This document shows, in pieces, positions 11,281 through 21,953 of a stretch of DNA of 64,000 nt. This DNA comes from Naegleria lovaniensis (lineage: Eukaryota > Heterolobosea > Eutetramitea > Acrasida > Naegleriidae). Position 1 is the first letter of the stretch; every line of letters starts with the position of its first letter. Position numbers and translations under genes: made by a program. Location of the stretch: the NCBI RefSeq assembly GCF_003324165.1, contig NW_025407868.1, positions 220,443 to 284,442 of the forward strand. Reading direction: 5' to 3'. Under the pieces are notes generated by a model. It worked only from the letters and a program-made list of their open reading frames with translations, was not told the origin of the DNA and did not search any database.

Positions 11281-12339
11281 ATGGATCGCCATCAAGTCCT
11301 TGAGGAATTTGCTGACTGTATGAAAGATCAGGAAGCGATTGAGAGTACGTTTGATAAATTAGTGAAAGAGAAACGAGCGGATCTGTACAAGAGTGAAACG
11401 GATTTGAAGAAGAGAACGGATAAACATAAGAAGAGAATCAAATCTTGTTTGGCCATGTTGAACGCGTTAGAATCAACATCCTCATCATCGGATAATGGTG
11501 CGGCTGATGAGAATTTACAATTGGCTGAGAAGAAGGCTCAACTCAAACACAGTTCAAAGAAGCTCGAGATGATCGGTAAACAAACGTTGAATACGGGTGG
11601 ATTTTTTGTAGAGCAATTTCTCGGAAAGGAGTATAGTGTTGTTTTAGTGGGCGACGATTCGAGAAAGTTTAATTTCAAAAAGGAGTATGAGACTTTCAAG
11701 TACAAGTGTACTGTTCTGAATATTCCAATCACGTTATTGTTAGCCTTCTTCTTTCATTCCCGAGTGTTGGACACTTTTTATCACTTGTATTTGACATACT
11801 TTTATTTGACATTGGCCATCAGAGAGAATATCTTGGCAGTGAATGGATCTAATATCAAAGCCTGGTGGATTAGACATCACTATTTGAGTATTGTATTGGT
11901 CATTACGTTGTTGACTTGGCCAGAAACTGTTCTTTATCAAGCGTTTAGGCCTTACTTTTTACTTTATGCTCTCTATGCTTCAATTGTGCAGGTTTTACAG
12001 TACAAGTACCAGAAAGATCGTCTCTATGTAAGAACAGCTATTGGAAAGTCAAGTATGATGGATGTGGCAAATTCTGATAGTTCCCAAGTCGTTGTTGAAA
12101 CTTCTCTCGCTCTCTTCTTCCTGTTACCTTTCATTTTCTTGGGACAATTATTCCAACTCTACAATGCATATCTGTTGTTAGATATGGGATATTTCAATAC
12201 TACGAACTGGAGAGATGTTGAGTGGCAAGTTTTTGCAAATGCAGCACTATTCCTCATCTTGGCTGTTGGTAACTTTGTCACCACCGTCGAGGTTTTAGTT
12301 AAAAAGGCAAAGAGAAACAAGAAGAAAAAACAGCAATAA
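11281..12339 (+). CDS. TMEM120: TMEM120-family multi-pass membrane protein
   Basis: A single exon. The frame is open from 11065, but the ATG at 11281 after nine A gives the family-like start MDRHQVLEEFADC (352 aa). The N-terminal ~120 residues form a charged coiled coil. The membrane part follows: FKKEYETFKYKCTVLNIPI, FYLTLAIRENILAVNGSNIKAWWIRHHYLS, LTWPETVLYQAFRPYFLLYALYASIVQVLQYKYQ, then LFFLLPFIFLGQLFQLYNAYLL, and a lysine-rich tail. These match animal and plant TMEM120 (TMPIT) block by block. TMEM120 has a six-helix fold resembling the fatty-acid elongase ELOVL7 and binds coenzyme A. Reported roles include the nuclear envelope and fat-cell differentiation; an ion-channel role is disputed. 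The conserved WWIRHHY histidines are in place. Confidence 0.93.
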   Translation: MDRHQVLEEFADCMKDQEAIESTFDKLVKEKRADLYKSETDLKKRTDKHKKRIKSCLAMLNALESTSSSSDNGAADENLQLAEKKAQLKHSSKKLEMIGKQTLNTGGFFVEQFLGKEYSVVLVGDDSRKFNFKKEYETFKYKCTVLNIPITLLLAFFFHSRVLDTFYHLYLTYFYLTLAIRENILAVNGSNIKAWWIRHHYLSIVLVITLLTWPETVLYQAFRPYFLLYALYASIVQVLQYKYQKDRLYVRTAIGKSSMMDVANSDSSQVVVETSLALFFLLPFIFLGQLFQLYNAYLLLDMGYFNTTNWRDVEWQVFANAALFLILAVGNFVTTVEVLVKKAKRNKKKKQQ

Positions 12340-12434
12340 TCACAGGATTAGTCTCACAACCCAATATTTATTCCCCATTTCCACAATCATTCAATGAAAA
12401 CCGCTTAATATTACCCACATTTTATCTTGTTGAT

Positions 12435-15400
12435 TTATTTTGTAACTTCTTCAAAACAAATTTCATCGTTATAAGGCGAAACGGAGGAAACCTTAACATC
12501 AACAAAATCACCAACTTCATAGTTGTTGGAAGACTTGACGCTTGCCCTGAATGCTGACTCCATCAAATAAAGTGACAACACAAAAGGAAGCTCATCTGGG
12601 TCGAGGCTTGTCACCACATTTTTCTTTGACTCCAACACTAAGGCCTTGTATCTATTATTTCTTCCAGAAAGGGTGGTCAAGTTTTGTTCGAAATACTTCA
12701 ACAACCAGAACCTTTCACTCTTTTTTTGCAAGCTTGTGATGGCTCTAGTAGTTGGTTCAATAGCAAAGAGAATTTCCTGGATTTCATCCCAAGAATAAGG
12801 CTGTTTTTCTCCTCTCATTTGGGCCTTCAGTTGATAGTGAACTAAGAGGTCACTGTATCTTCTAATTGGTGAAGTAACTTGGACATAAGTTGAACTACCA
12901 ATACCTTGATGAAATTTGGGAGATTGATTGATGCAAACTCCAGCAGTTGGGAAAAACGAGTTGTTGGATCGAACAACCACATCACATAGATCCTTTTCTG
13001 ATATTTTTGGTGTTAGAGAAAGCATTTGATCAATTTCATCATCTGGAAGTGGAGGAATATCCATTGTAACTGTTCTTGTTCCTCTGTAAGGAACCGCTAT
13101 GTCATGTTGTAATGCATAGTGACCTCCAATTTCATTGGCTGCAATCATAAACTCCTGCACTAATCTTCTGGATGAGCTAACCTGTTCCTCCCAACTAGTT
13201 CCAATTTCGAGAGTTTGTTCAGAGTTAGAAACATCAATTTTTGGCTTGGGAGAAAGAGAAGGTGGAGTAGCTCCTTTTCTCATACGGTACGCAAATCTCA
13301 GATTTGCAACGTGAAGCATTAATTGAAATGCGTCATGAACCTCTGCGTCTACTTCGACAGTTTTGTCAATAATTTGATCAGCAAGAGAATAATCAATCTT
13401 TTGAACCTTGCCAAGAATTGCAGGAAATGCCTGCCATTCAGATAGAGAGCCATCACTGCCAACCTTTGAAGAAAAAGTGAGGGAATAGTTTTCCTTCTTG
13501 TCAGATAAACTTAAAACATCTTCACTCAGCTCCGATGATATCATGTTAAACTTTCTTTCTGGGAGATAAATGCTAGACACTCGTTTTTGGGCCTCGTAGT
13601 CAATCGATGAACCTTGGTTGATGAATCGAGTTACGTCTGCAATGTGTACATACATGTAAGTGGCTCCATCTCGTACTTCAACGCTCACTCCGTCATCTAT
13701 TTCTGTGGTTTTTGGATATTCATCAATCGTAAATACAGGTAGATGACGTAAATCTCTTCTAATCTTACTATCTGGATCTATGGAATTAATTATTGCCTCA
13801 ATATTCTCGTGTACTAATTTTTTGAAATTATCCTCTTCCTTCATGTGACACATTTCATCCTCCATTGACCGCAACAAGTGAATGTTCTGTGTTGTGAAAA
13901 GTTTCAAGTCTCTAGCCACTCGGAAAGCTTGAAGGTGATCATCCGCTCCAAGAGGTTTGAAAAAGGTCTCGTAAACTCTCTTCTTGTTGTCCAAGTTGGC
14001 GTACATTCCCAGCGCATACTGTCTAAATAGTGAAAGTCTTTCTTTATCTTGTTCCTCGTCGATTTCAAGAAAGTCTCGAGTAATTTCCAGGTCAGGACGC
14101 ATAGCTTTGATTTCCTTCATTATATTATTTCGCAATTGCTTGTAGAATAAACTTCTTTCTTCGTTTGTGGCTAATAAACGGTTAGCGATTTTAAGTAAAA
14201 ATATTTTATCTTTCAAAATGGTTTCCTTCTCTTTGGATCCCATTTGTTTGAGCTCTTCAACTTCTCTAAGTGAGCGACACTCAAAATTGAGATTAGAAGT
14301 ATGTTTGAAGTAGAGTGGGTTTTTGTAAAGAAATCGGTAGGCAGAGTAAAGGGAGGCAGGTTCTGTTGATTGGAATAAATGTTCAGCAGCATCTTTTATC
14401 GTTATCTTAACGCTCTTTCGTTGGAGGAATGCTTTCCACATGTTATCACAATCTTCTGATGTTAATTTTTCTATCATGGCACTGCTTTGAGCTTGCAACT
14501 GTCGAACGTCATCAATATTGAAATTTTGATCAGTATTATCTGAAGAGAATTGATAAGTTAGTTGACTTGAGTTTACCACTCTGTTTCTTCCGTTAATGTC
14601 AATAATCACCCATTTGTTGTTATTCTCGTCCAACGATTCTGGACCTGTAATAATTGCTAACCTTCGTTCAAATTCATCATCATATTCAACAATGACGTTT
14701 GTTTGTTTGGATTCTTCTTTGAATGCTCTTGAGAGATTCACAGAGCCAGGAGAAGCAAAGCTACTCATGCTATGGAAAGCCCTCTTCCCAAACTGGCTAG
14801 TTGTTGACTCTCTCATTCTATTCTTGCTTGGAGAGGATGGGCAACTTACTGAAGGAGTTGATGATGTAAGTGCAGATGATGTACTATTTGTCTTTTTATA
14901 AATTCGAGATCCAATATATTGAAGCTTCTTTCGAGCTCCATCATTTTGTTGAATTGATGGTTGAGTAAGAATGTTCGAAGATGATGTTGCAAAATCAGCT
15001 CCTCCTGGTTCCTGTTGTAAGAAGAAAGCCTCTTCATCATAATATGGGTTTGGTGCGTTAGCGTTGTGGTGGTGAGGTTGATATCGTTGTTTTGGAGTTT
15101 GACCGGGCGATGCGTAATAGGTGTAATTGTTGTAGTGATATGTTTTGTAGTTGAAAGCATCGGTTTGGCATTGGGAGGTATTTGAACCGAGCTCTTGGTT
15201 GTGTAGGAGGATGATAGTGATGTGGCAGGTGAAGCATTGGAAGTAGTAGGTGATGAAGAAGATTTGGGAGTAAAAGGTGTTGTTGATTGAGAAGAGTTTG
15301 ATGGAGAGAAGGATTCACCATAGAATTTTACCGAAGTAGGAGGATTAGGTAAGCTCTGGTTAGAAGTGAGCATGGAGATGGATGACTGGGAAAGTCCTCC

Positions 15401-15436
15401 TGTGTACTTCTTGAAGTGATGATGATTCTTTGACAT
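12435..15436 (-). CDS. RNase II/R (RNB) family exoribonuclease, organelle-type; reading frame broken near N-terminus
   Basis: The main frame (14816-12435 from its first ATG, 793 aa) holds a full RNB domain: DLRHLPVFTIDEYPKTTEIDDG, the region before YMYVHIADVTRFI, GIGSSTYVQVTSPIRRYSDLLVHYQLKA, and an S1-like end. The spacing and the Glu in place of one metal-binding Asp match plant organelle RNR1-type enzymes, which degrade or trim RNA 3'-to-5'. The frame stays open upstream of 14816 (QQNDGARKKLQYIGSRIY and YYDEEAFFLQQEPGG are clearly coding). The best start, an ATG at 15436 (MSKNHHHFKKYTGG), lies in another frame. The switch is needed between about 15330 and 15150. A 140-bp intron (15331-15192) would have the right length and phase but has a weak donor and coding-like content. 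A one-base assembly error is the alternative. Divergent from AAR2, with 242 bp between the start codons. Confidence 0.85.
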
Positions 15437-15678
15437 TTCTCTGTGTTTATAAATTAATGATTGGATTTGATAGTTTGGTCGGTTTGTTGTTCTTTGAACC
15501 TTGTAACGGCTACCTCAAATATTTCTTTGCTTTCGACAAGCAACTGGTTAGCGAGTAATACCAAAGAGTGATCAATAGCTAAACAGAGAAAAGAACGTGT
15601 TGGATGATGAGGTGTTTGTTATTTCAGTTTCTGTTTGCGCAATCCTTCAGAGTGGGTCTTCCGGTTGCTTCAGGGTGG

Positions 15679-17073
15679 ATGATGAAAAAGATGCAAGAGG
15701 ATGGTTGGTTTATTTTTTGCGGTGGTAAGGCAAAGATGGAAATTTTCTAGCTGCTTTACAACAACGCTTTTGATTGCGTTTCAACTTGAATGCAAACAAA
15801 AAATGATTCAAAACAACAACAATTCAGAAGTACAAGAAAGTTACTCTGATCACACGCCAGAAATGCATCATGATGATGATGAGGATTTTACAAGTATTGT
15901 ACAGGAACTGTTATTTGTTTAAACGTTCCTGAATTATTTGAATTCGGAATTGATAATTATTCTCATCGGCTGAAAAACGAGTTCCGAGGTATTAATCAAA
16001 TCCCTCTCAATGTTCCACATTTGATATATTATAACAGAATTGAGCATGATAAGTTTGGAAGCGGCCAGGGACCAAGAATAAGCTTTTTTCACATATTTAC
16101 AAGAGAACATCCAATATTAATTTTAATTTTTGATGAGACTGAAGAGGATTTCACAATTCTCTCAGAGGACAGCGATGATAGCAAATTTAAAGAGATTGCC
16201 AGTCAATACAAAAGTGGATTATTCATCAAGCAAATAGCTCCATACTCTGAGGAAATGAAAAGAAATTGGGCGGAGCTTGTTTCATTCATTGATGAACCAT
16301 TCTTGCAACGGGTTGAGCCTATTAATCGAAAAATTACTTCCACTCTGCATCAAGAGGAGCAAGAAGATCCAATGAAGAAGAAATCAAACACAATTTTTTA
16401 CACTCACATCCCACAAAAACTCTCACGAAAAGGTCTCACTCCTGAACAAATTACCAAGCTTAACTTTGATAAGTCCCAATTGTTGGAGGAAATTTTACAA
16501 GCTTTCGTACAACGTGGGTCTACGATGGAAAGAGCTGCAAAGGAAATACTGGCCGAGATTCAATTTTCTTTTATATGCCTTCTTCATGGTCAATGCTTGC
16601 ATGGGCTAAATCAATGGAAAAAACTCGTGCACTTGTTTTGCAACTGTGAGGATGCTCTATTAGAGCACAATGAGGTTTTTATTTCATTTGTTAGTGTTTT
16701 AAGATGTCAATTTGAAATGCTTCCCAGAGATTTCATTCAAGATATGGTAGAACATGATTTTGATCCCAATGAGGAGCAATTGTTGGAGATGACATCATCC
16801 TCAAGCTGCTCCTCAGAAACCAAAGAGCAGCCTCAACGAAACCAAAAGTCGAAAGTAAGCAAACGAGACCACTTTCTTCAAAAAACTCTTCTTCAGCTCT
16901 TTCTCACTGTTAAATCTATCGAAGATGATGATGATGAGATAAAGCCAGCATCTTGGTTTTTATTTTGTAAAATTATTGGTAAATTCAAAGAATTTTTGGA
17001 ACAAGAGTTTGAAGGTTGTAAGGACATGTTGCACGAGGACGAAGAAGACGAACCTGTATATGTATACAATTAA
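15679..17073 (+). CDS. AAR2: AAR2-family U5 snRNP assembly factor
   Basis: A 46-nt first exon (15679-15724, MMKKMQEDGWFIFCG) is spliced across a 180-bp GTAAGG...TACAG intron to exon 2 (15905-17073), giving 404 aa. The join produces FCGGTVICLNVPELFEFGID, which lines up with the AAR2 N-terminus (GATVVILNMP..TEFGID), and supports the small exon. Further matches are NVPHLIYYNRI, FTHIPQKLSRKGLTPEQITKLNFDKS, and the C-terminal block ILAEIQFSFICLLHGQCLHGL, NQWKKLVHLFCNCEDALLEH. AAR2 binds Prp8 in the cytoplasm and holds off Brr2 during U5 snRNP maturation. The C-terminus is acidic. The short open frame at 15701-15922 is mostly intron. Confidence 0.93.
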
Positions 17074-17512
17074 TTGGCAAAGATGATGACAGTACGTTGT
17101 TTTTGATATGGTACCAATTCATATCATCAATGACGTGACAATGTGATTAAGGAACAAGAGTTTATTTCTTCGCAGACATTAATTCATCATTCTCGTAAAA
17201 TGAACTCTCCAGATTTTACATATTCTCGAACGCTATATTTTACATTGGTTAAACATATGATGAGGATTATTTCAAAACAGTTCGTGTAGATAGTCTCTGT
17301 TTGAGCATTTAACAAGTTCGTCAGTAACATTTGGAGTCCATTCAAAACATTCCATCATACGATTAACACGTTGAATTTTAGTTTTGACAAACAACCGTTC
17401 TTAAGGGTTAGCGGCTTGCTGTCCTTATTATTATTTAATCTTGTTCTTGAATTCTTAATAAAGGATACATCAAGCAGCTGTCATCTGATTCATAAAAAAA
17501 ATATTGCAACAA
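17074..17512. other. Intergenic region, no supported gene
   Basis: This 439-bp stretch lies between the AAR2 stop and the next ATG. An open frame at 17371-17652 overlaps the start of the downstream gene in another frame and has no domain. The stretch is AT-rich and probably carries the downstream promoter. No RNA or repeat was recognised. Confidence 0.45.
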
Positions 17513-19384
17513 ATGGTGAACCATCATCATGGCAGTACCATCAACCATTTAATAGTACCTTCCGTGAGCGTCAAGAAATGCAATTGGCTGATTTTAGCAT
17601 GTCTCGTCACGTTCTCAATCTTGCTCACCACTCTCATGATGATTTATTTTAAAAAACGAAATATATATTTACATTCATCTCACAACGATTGCACCACACC
17701 TTTGACAACAACAATTAATTTAATCAATCGATACACTCCTCCGAAAGTTCCCAATGAATTTCAAAATTTTATATTCAGCCACGATCGTCATTCAAAAAGT
17801 AATGAAAACATTGTGATTCCTTCGTCACAAAAGATTGAACATTATAATACTCGAATGAACAATCCTTCACTCTTTTCGAGTCATTACAATTGTATCAAAC
17901 AATTACCGGATCATGTCAATCGTACAAGTTTAAATAATCGATATTCATTGAATTGGAAATCACTCTATACTTCATGTGTATTGGAAAATGTGTGTTTAAA
18001 TAGAAGAGGAGAATGGATATTATATTTACATCATGAACATGAAAGAGAAAAATTCAATGAGCAAATTCTTGTACTTACGAGCTCTCTGAGATTAATCATG
18101 CATGAGTCGATCAAGTTTAAAATTCACACCAAATTACCTCCACACAAAGCTTCGACGCCATCCCATCAATATGCTTCAGAAAAAGATGACACGTCAATTT
18201 TTAAAATGTCAAAACAATTTAGTTGGATTCAAACACCAACATTTGCATTCTCACGATATGCTACCTCTAATGTGGGTCATTTGATTATGGATAATTTATT
18301 TTCAGTGTTTAATTTGATGGCCAATTTCGAATATGTGAACTCGAATCATTTTTTACTGTTTTTAGATGATCCATTTAACAAAGAGACTGGGTCATTACCG
18401 AGAGCAGGTCATTCACCAGAGAGAGCAGAGGAAGTATCATTGCAATGGGCAAAATTCTTCTCTTCCCAAAAACCACTTCAATTATGTTTTGATCGCTTCA
18501 CAAATTCCTATTATATTCATTATGCTCCATGTCGGCAAGATAATGTGGAAAAATCAATTAAGGAACAGTTGCCACGAGAAGAAGGAGATGAAATACAAAC
18601 ATGCTTCTCAAGTCTATTCATTGGATCCGTAGAATCGCATTATTTTGATTTTTATGGCAGAGAAACGATATTTCCCTTATTTAGAAATTATTTATTGAAT
18701 CAAGTTGGATTGTTAGAGCCAAAGAAATACAGCCACGAAAATCATCACGCAGTGCGTCGTCATACTCTAAAAATTGCCATTCAGAAAAAGCCAATTTCTT
18801 CCAAACACAAAGATTCCATTATTAACACGTTTGAAATTGCACAACATTTCAACGAAAAGAAGAATGAAATATTGACTCGTTTGAATACCATCTATGGAAA
18901 TGATATCGACTCTTCTCATCGAGGCGTTGCTGCAAAGAAATTTCATTCCATAGAAATTATCGAATTGAAATTAGAAGAATTGAATGCCATGGAACAATTA
19001 CATTTCTTCAAAGAATTAGATGTGTACATTACTACTCAAGGATCTGCTTCATACATGTCCATGTTCATGCTCAATCCAACCTCTCTTCTCTTCTTCTCAC
19101 CTCTGTGTCGATCTGAAACTTTCCAATGTAGTGATTACAACATTAGAATTCACAAAACATTTTCCAACGTTCGAACCATTTCATTGAACGATCATTTGGA
19201 CATGATTGAATGTGTCAAAGAGAATATTCCCAACGGAATAGGATACAAGGTTCAAAAAGTGGAACCACCTGGAACTGTTTATTATTATGGAGATTGTCAT
19301 TTGAGATTGAATGTTGAAAAGTTTTATGCATTGGTGTTGGAAGAATTGGAAAATATTCACACAAGTTCTCGTCATTGGACCTAA
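17513..19384 (+). CDS. Type II membrane protein, GT61-like (DUF563) glycosyltransferase
   Basis: A single exon of 623 aa from the ATG at 17513 (MVNHHHGSTINHL). The frame is open nine bases further upstream, but only through a TTG. A single hydrophobic helix at ~26-46 (WLILACLVTFSILLTTLMMIYF) after a short basic tail gives the type II signal-anchor layout of Golgi/ER transferases. The lumenal part contains FSRYATSNVGHLIMDNLFSVFNL and, near the C-terminus, LDVYITTQGSASYMSMFMLNPTSLLFFSP. These resemble the GH-(F/L)-x-D and 'HGAGLTNxxFLxP' regions of GT61 enzymes such as plant xylosyltransferases and EOGT, which transfer xylose or GlcNAc to glycans or EGF domains. The usual His-Gly-Ala-Gly is Gln-Gly-Ser-Ala here, so donor and activity are open. 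The family call is an inference. Confidence 0.6.
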   Translation: MVNHHHGSTINHLIVPSVSVKKCNWLILACLVTFSILLTTLMMIYFKKRNIYLHSSHNDCTTPLTTTINLINRYTPPKVPNEFQNFIFSHDRHSKSNENIVIPSSQKIEHYNTRMNNPSLFSSHYNCIKQLPDHVNRTSLNNRYSLNWKSLYTSCVLENVCLNRRGEWILYLHHEHEREKFNEQILVLTSSLRLIMHESIKFKIHTKLPPHKASTPSHQYASEKDDTSIFKMSKQFSWIQTPTFAFSRYATSNVGHLIMDNLFSVFNLMANFEYVNSNHFLLFLDDPFNKETGSLPRAGHSPERAEEVSLQWAKFFSSQKPLQLCFDRFTNSYYIHYAPCRQDNVEKSIKEQLPREEGDEIQTCFSSLFIGSVESHYFDFYGRETIFPLFRNYLLNQVGLLEPKKYSHENHHAVRRHTLKIAIQKKPISSKHKDSIINTFEIAQHFNEKKNEILTRLNTIYGNDIDSSHRGVAAKKFHSIEIIELKLEELNAMEQLHFFKELDVYITTQGSASYMSMFMLNPTSLLFFSPLCRSETFQCSDYNIRIHKTFSNVRTISLNDHLDMIECVKENIPNGIGYKVQKVEPPGTVYYYGDCHLRLNVEKFYALVLEELENIHTSSRHWT

Positions 19385-19807
19385 CGGAGTGAATGCGTTA
19401 GAACAGCTAGGATGAAATAATTTTTAAAGAACTTGTGTCTGATCCTCCTTAACAACGAAATGGTGATCATATCCAATTTTAGGCATTCCAAACCTTAACA
19501 TAATATTAACCCTCAATTAATGATCATGCCATGATCAACATTGGATTATTCTCACACCTTGTGTCAAACTCACAATTTTGTACTTACCCAAGTTTGATCT
19601 GCTAAATTCATTCGGCAAGACTACTTCCCTTACTTCAATTAGAATCAAGATCCTTTTTCCACTCAAAACAGATAACATCTGCCAGAGTAAATTCAAATCA
19701 TCTAGATATCAGGAGGAATTCTTTTCTTGGGTGTTATCCATTCTCTCAGAATGAATTGGAGAACAATAAAACTCAAAGATTAAACGGCTCCCAAAAAAAA
19801 CAAAAAA
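19385..19807. other. Intergenic region, no supported gene
   Basis: This 423-bp AT-rich stretch lies between the glycosyltransferase stop and the CtlX-like start. The last ~20 bp form an A-tract before the ATG at 19808. Neither strand has a meaningful open frame, and no RNA gene or repeat was recognised. Confidence 0.5.
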
Positions 19808-20821
19808 ATGTCCCAGCAACCAACATCATCATCCTCTCAGGCTCATCGTCATCACCATCCACAACTCACTGATACGGTACTTATGGTGAGACCCGTAGAT
19901 TTTGCCTTTAACGAACAAACGGCTGTGGATAATGAATTTCAGAATAGAATAGAGGACAAATCAGCTTCTCAAATTCGGGATGATGCTCTCTCAGAGTTTG
20001 ACCAGTCCGTGAAGAATTTGCGAGAGGCTGGTGTACAAGTTTTGGTTTTGGAGGCTCCTAAAACTCCACTCTCTACCAAGGTTCCTGATGCTGTGTTTCC
20101 AAATAACTGGTTCTCAACATGTGCTGATGGGACTGTATTTACCTATCCAATGTTCACACCAAACAGAAGAGCCGAAGTTGAACGCTTGAATGATGTCTTG
20201 GAATTGTTGAAAGGCGCCAATCTCACAGTGTCTCGTGTGATTGAAATGCACAACGTACCTTCATCATTGGCTTTGGAAGGTACTGGTTGTATGGTCTTTG
20301 ATCATTTGAACGGTGTGGTGTATGCAAACTTGTCAGAGAGATGCAATGCCAAACAATTAGAACAATTTGTTCAACATACGAATGGAGCTAAAACCGAGTT
20401 GGTGACTTTTAGAACCAAGAGCTCAAATGGAAAGGAGTTTTACCATACAAACGTCATGCTCAGCATTGGTGAAGACTTTGCTATTGTTTGCTCGGCAGTC
20501 ATTGTCGAAGAGGACAGAGAAAAGGTAATGTCTGCACTGAGAAAAACAAGAAAAACAGTGATTGATTTGACTATTGAACAAACTGAAAAGTTCATGTGTG
20601 CCAACGTCTTGCAATTATGCACCAAGACTGGAGGAAAAGTTATTGTCATGTCTGATTCTGCATACAATGGATTTACGGAAGAGCAACGAAACTTGTTGGA
20701 AAAGGAACACGGAAAGTTGGTGCTGTTCCCAATTAGTAAGACCATTGAAAAGATTGGTGGTGGAAGTGCCCGATGTATGGTTGCAGAAGTTTTCAACCCT
20801 TCACAAACCGATGTCAAATAA
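19808..20821 (+). CDS. ctlX: Amidinotransferase/arginine deiminase superfamily hydrolase, CtlX-like
   Basis: A single exon of 337 aa with its ATG after an A-tract. The five-blade amidinotransferase fold is marked by VPDAVFPNNWFSTCADG (substrate Asp and the N-N-W-F loop), SSLALEGTGCMVFD (conserved Glu), FYHTNVMLSIGEDFAIV (catalytic His, H213), and IGGGSARCMVAEVF near the C-terminus (nucleophile Cys, C323). The pattern is closer, from memory, to bacterial 'citrulline utilization hydrolase' CtlX than to animal dimethylarginine hydrolase. CtlX is thought to hydrolyse a citrulline- or arginine-type ureido/guanidino group; the substrate here is not proven. The first ~20 residues are S/Q/H-rich and not part of the fold. 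The lack of introns and the bacterial-type motifs are compatible with lateral acquisition. Confidence 0.88.
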   Translation: MSQQPTSSSSQAHRHHHPQLTDTVLMVRPVDFAFNEQTAVDNEFQNRIEDKSASQIRDDALSEFDQSVKNLREAGVQVLVLEAPKTPLSTKVPDAVFPNNWFSTCADGTVFTYPMFTPNRRAEVERLNDVLELLKGANLTVSRVIEMHNVPSSLALEGTGCMVFDHLNGVVYANLSERCNAKQLEQFVQHTNGAKTELVTFRTKSSNGKEFYHTNVMLSIGEDFAIVCSAVIVEEDREKVMSALRKTRKTVIDLTIEQTEKFMCANVLQLCTKTGGKVIVMSDSAYNGFTEEQRNLLEKEHGKLVLFPISKTIEKIGGGSARCMVAEVFNPSQTDVK

Positions 20822-21089
20822 TTTTGGTTAAAAAGATTGCCGTGACATGCTCTCCCCTTTTTCAGACTTCTCTTCATGCTATTCAACCATAACCATTCAC
20901 CACTACTTGCCATAGCAATGATTGATTCTGGCCATTTTGAAATCATTTGGTAGCAGAGTAAATTTTGTGAGTTACTCTTTTTACGTTGATTTTGAAATAG
21001 GCTCATTGTTTAATAATCTAAATCTCCTGTTGCTACCTTGTAGGGATGTAGTTCCCAAATAAACGCCATATATAGCAACAACATTCCAT

Positions 21090-21953
21090 TCATTCTTGAT
21101 ATAATTCATCACTAAACTCCAAAGCATATCCATTGAATGCCTCTGTCACAAGCTCTGCATCTTTCAAGTCATCAATTGCAAAAGATAGGGTATTATACTT
21201 GGCAAGGGCAATTGTTTTGCGTGAAATCCTCTCACATCCAACCCTCCAACAGGAATGACGTTATCGCTCCAAAGTTGTTCAGAAGCGCTCTCAAAAGTCT
21301 TGCTATCTTTCTTGATGGCTTCTAAAACAATTTCTTGATCATCCGATACATGATGAAGAAAATGTCCATCCTATTTGGTAAATTCCACATAATTCTTTGT
21401 CTCTTCTTAACCTTTTTGAACCGCATTCAACACAATGTCTCGTTTTTGAGTTCATTGCTTACGTATGCAAGTAAAAAATCCAAATTCTCTAACAACGTGG
21501 AGCATTATTTCTTTCTTTGAATCATCAAACTAATCAATAGTTTCGAGCTCTGTAAATATTAATTTTACAATCTTTAACATGAAATTATGATCTCTTAACA
21601 AGATACATGATACAATTCGAAGAGCCTGCTTATTTTGTTTGATGGCTTCAAAGATTAGTTCCTTATCTTTTCTTAATTCATTTCCAGCCATCCACAAAGC
21701 CATCCCATTTTGACGAACTGCTTTCTTAATACAAATTCTCTGTCGTTGTGATACATATCCCACTACATCCACTGTATTCTTTATAGCTGCCAAAAAACAT
21801 TTGTTGATCGATGCGAATCATAGCTAAAATTACGTAATTCTGATCCATTGTGTTGAACACACAATCTCTATTTTCTTGAAGTTGTCTTGATGCAAATTGT
21901 AACCCATAACCACTCTTTTTGATATGATTCATCATAAATTCTTGATCGTTCAT
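21090..21953 (-). pseudogene. Decayed DUF4116-repeat gene
   Basis: Minus-strand DUF4116 repeats are recognisable across the whole interval in three reading frames. Part 1 (from 21953) includes DQEFMMNHIKKSGYGLQFAS. It shifts at a T6 run near 21793 into part 2 (IKKAVRQNGMALWMAGNELR, LIFEAIKQNKQALRIV). Part 3 reads IMLHVVREFGFFTCIRKQ, DIVLNAVQKG and DQEIVLEAIKKDSKTFESAS, with in-frame stops at 21452-21454, 21417-21419 and 21371-21373. A last piece (LSFAIDDLKDAELVTEAF) ends at 21090. DUF4116 is a short repeat found in multi-copy proteins of Naegleria and in Legionella-type bacteria; its function is unknown. Three stops plus at least two frame changes make a working gene unlikely. A further upstream exon cannot be excluded. 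Confidence 0.8.

Noticed and set aside
20440-21006. A 188-codon minus-strand frame over the end of the CtlX-like gene
   Set aside because: It is a shadow of the real gene and extends only into non-coding 3' sequence; no domain.
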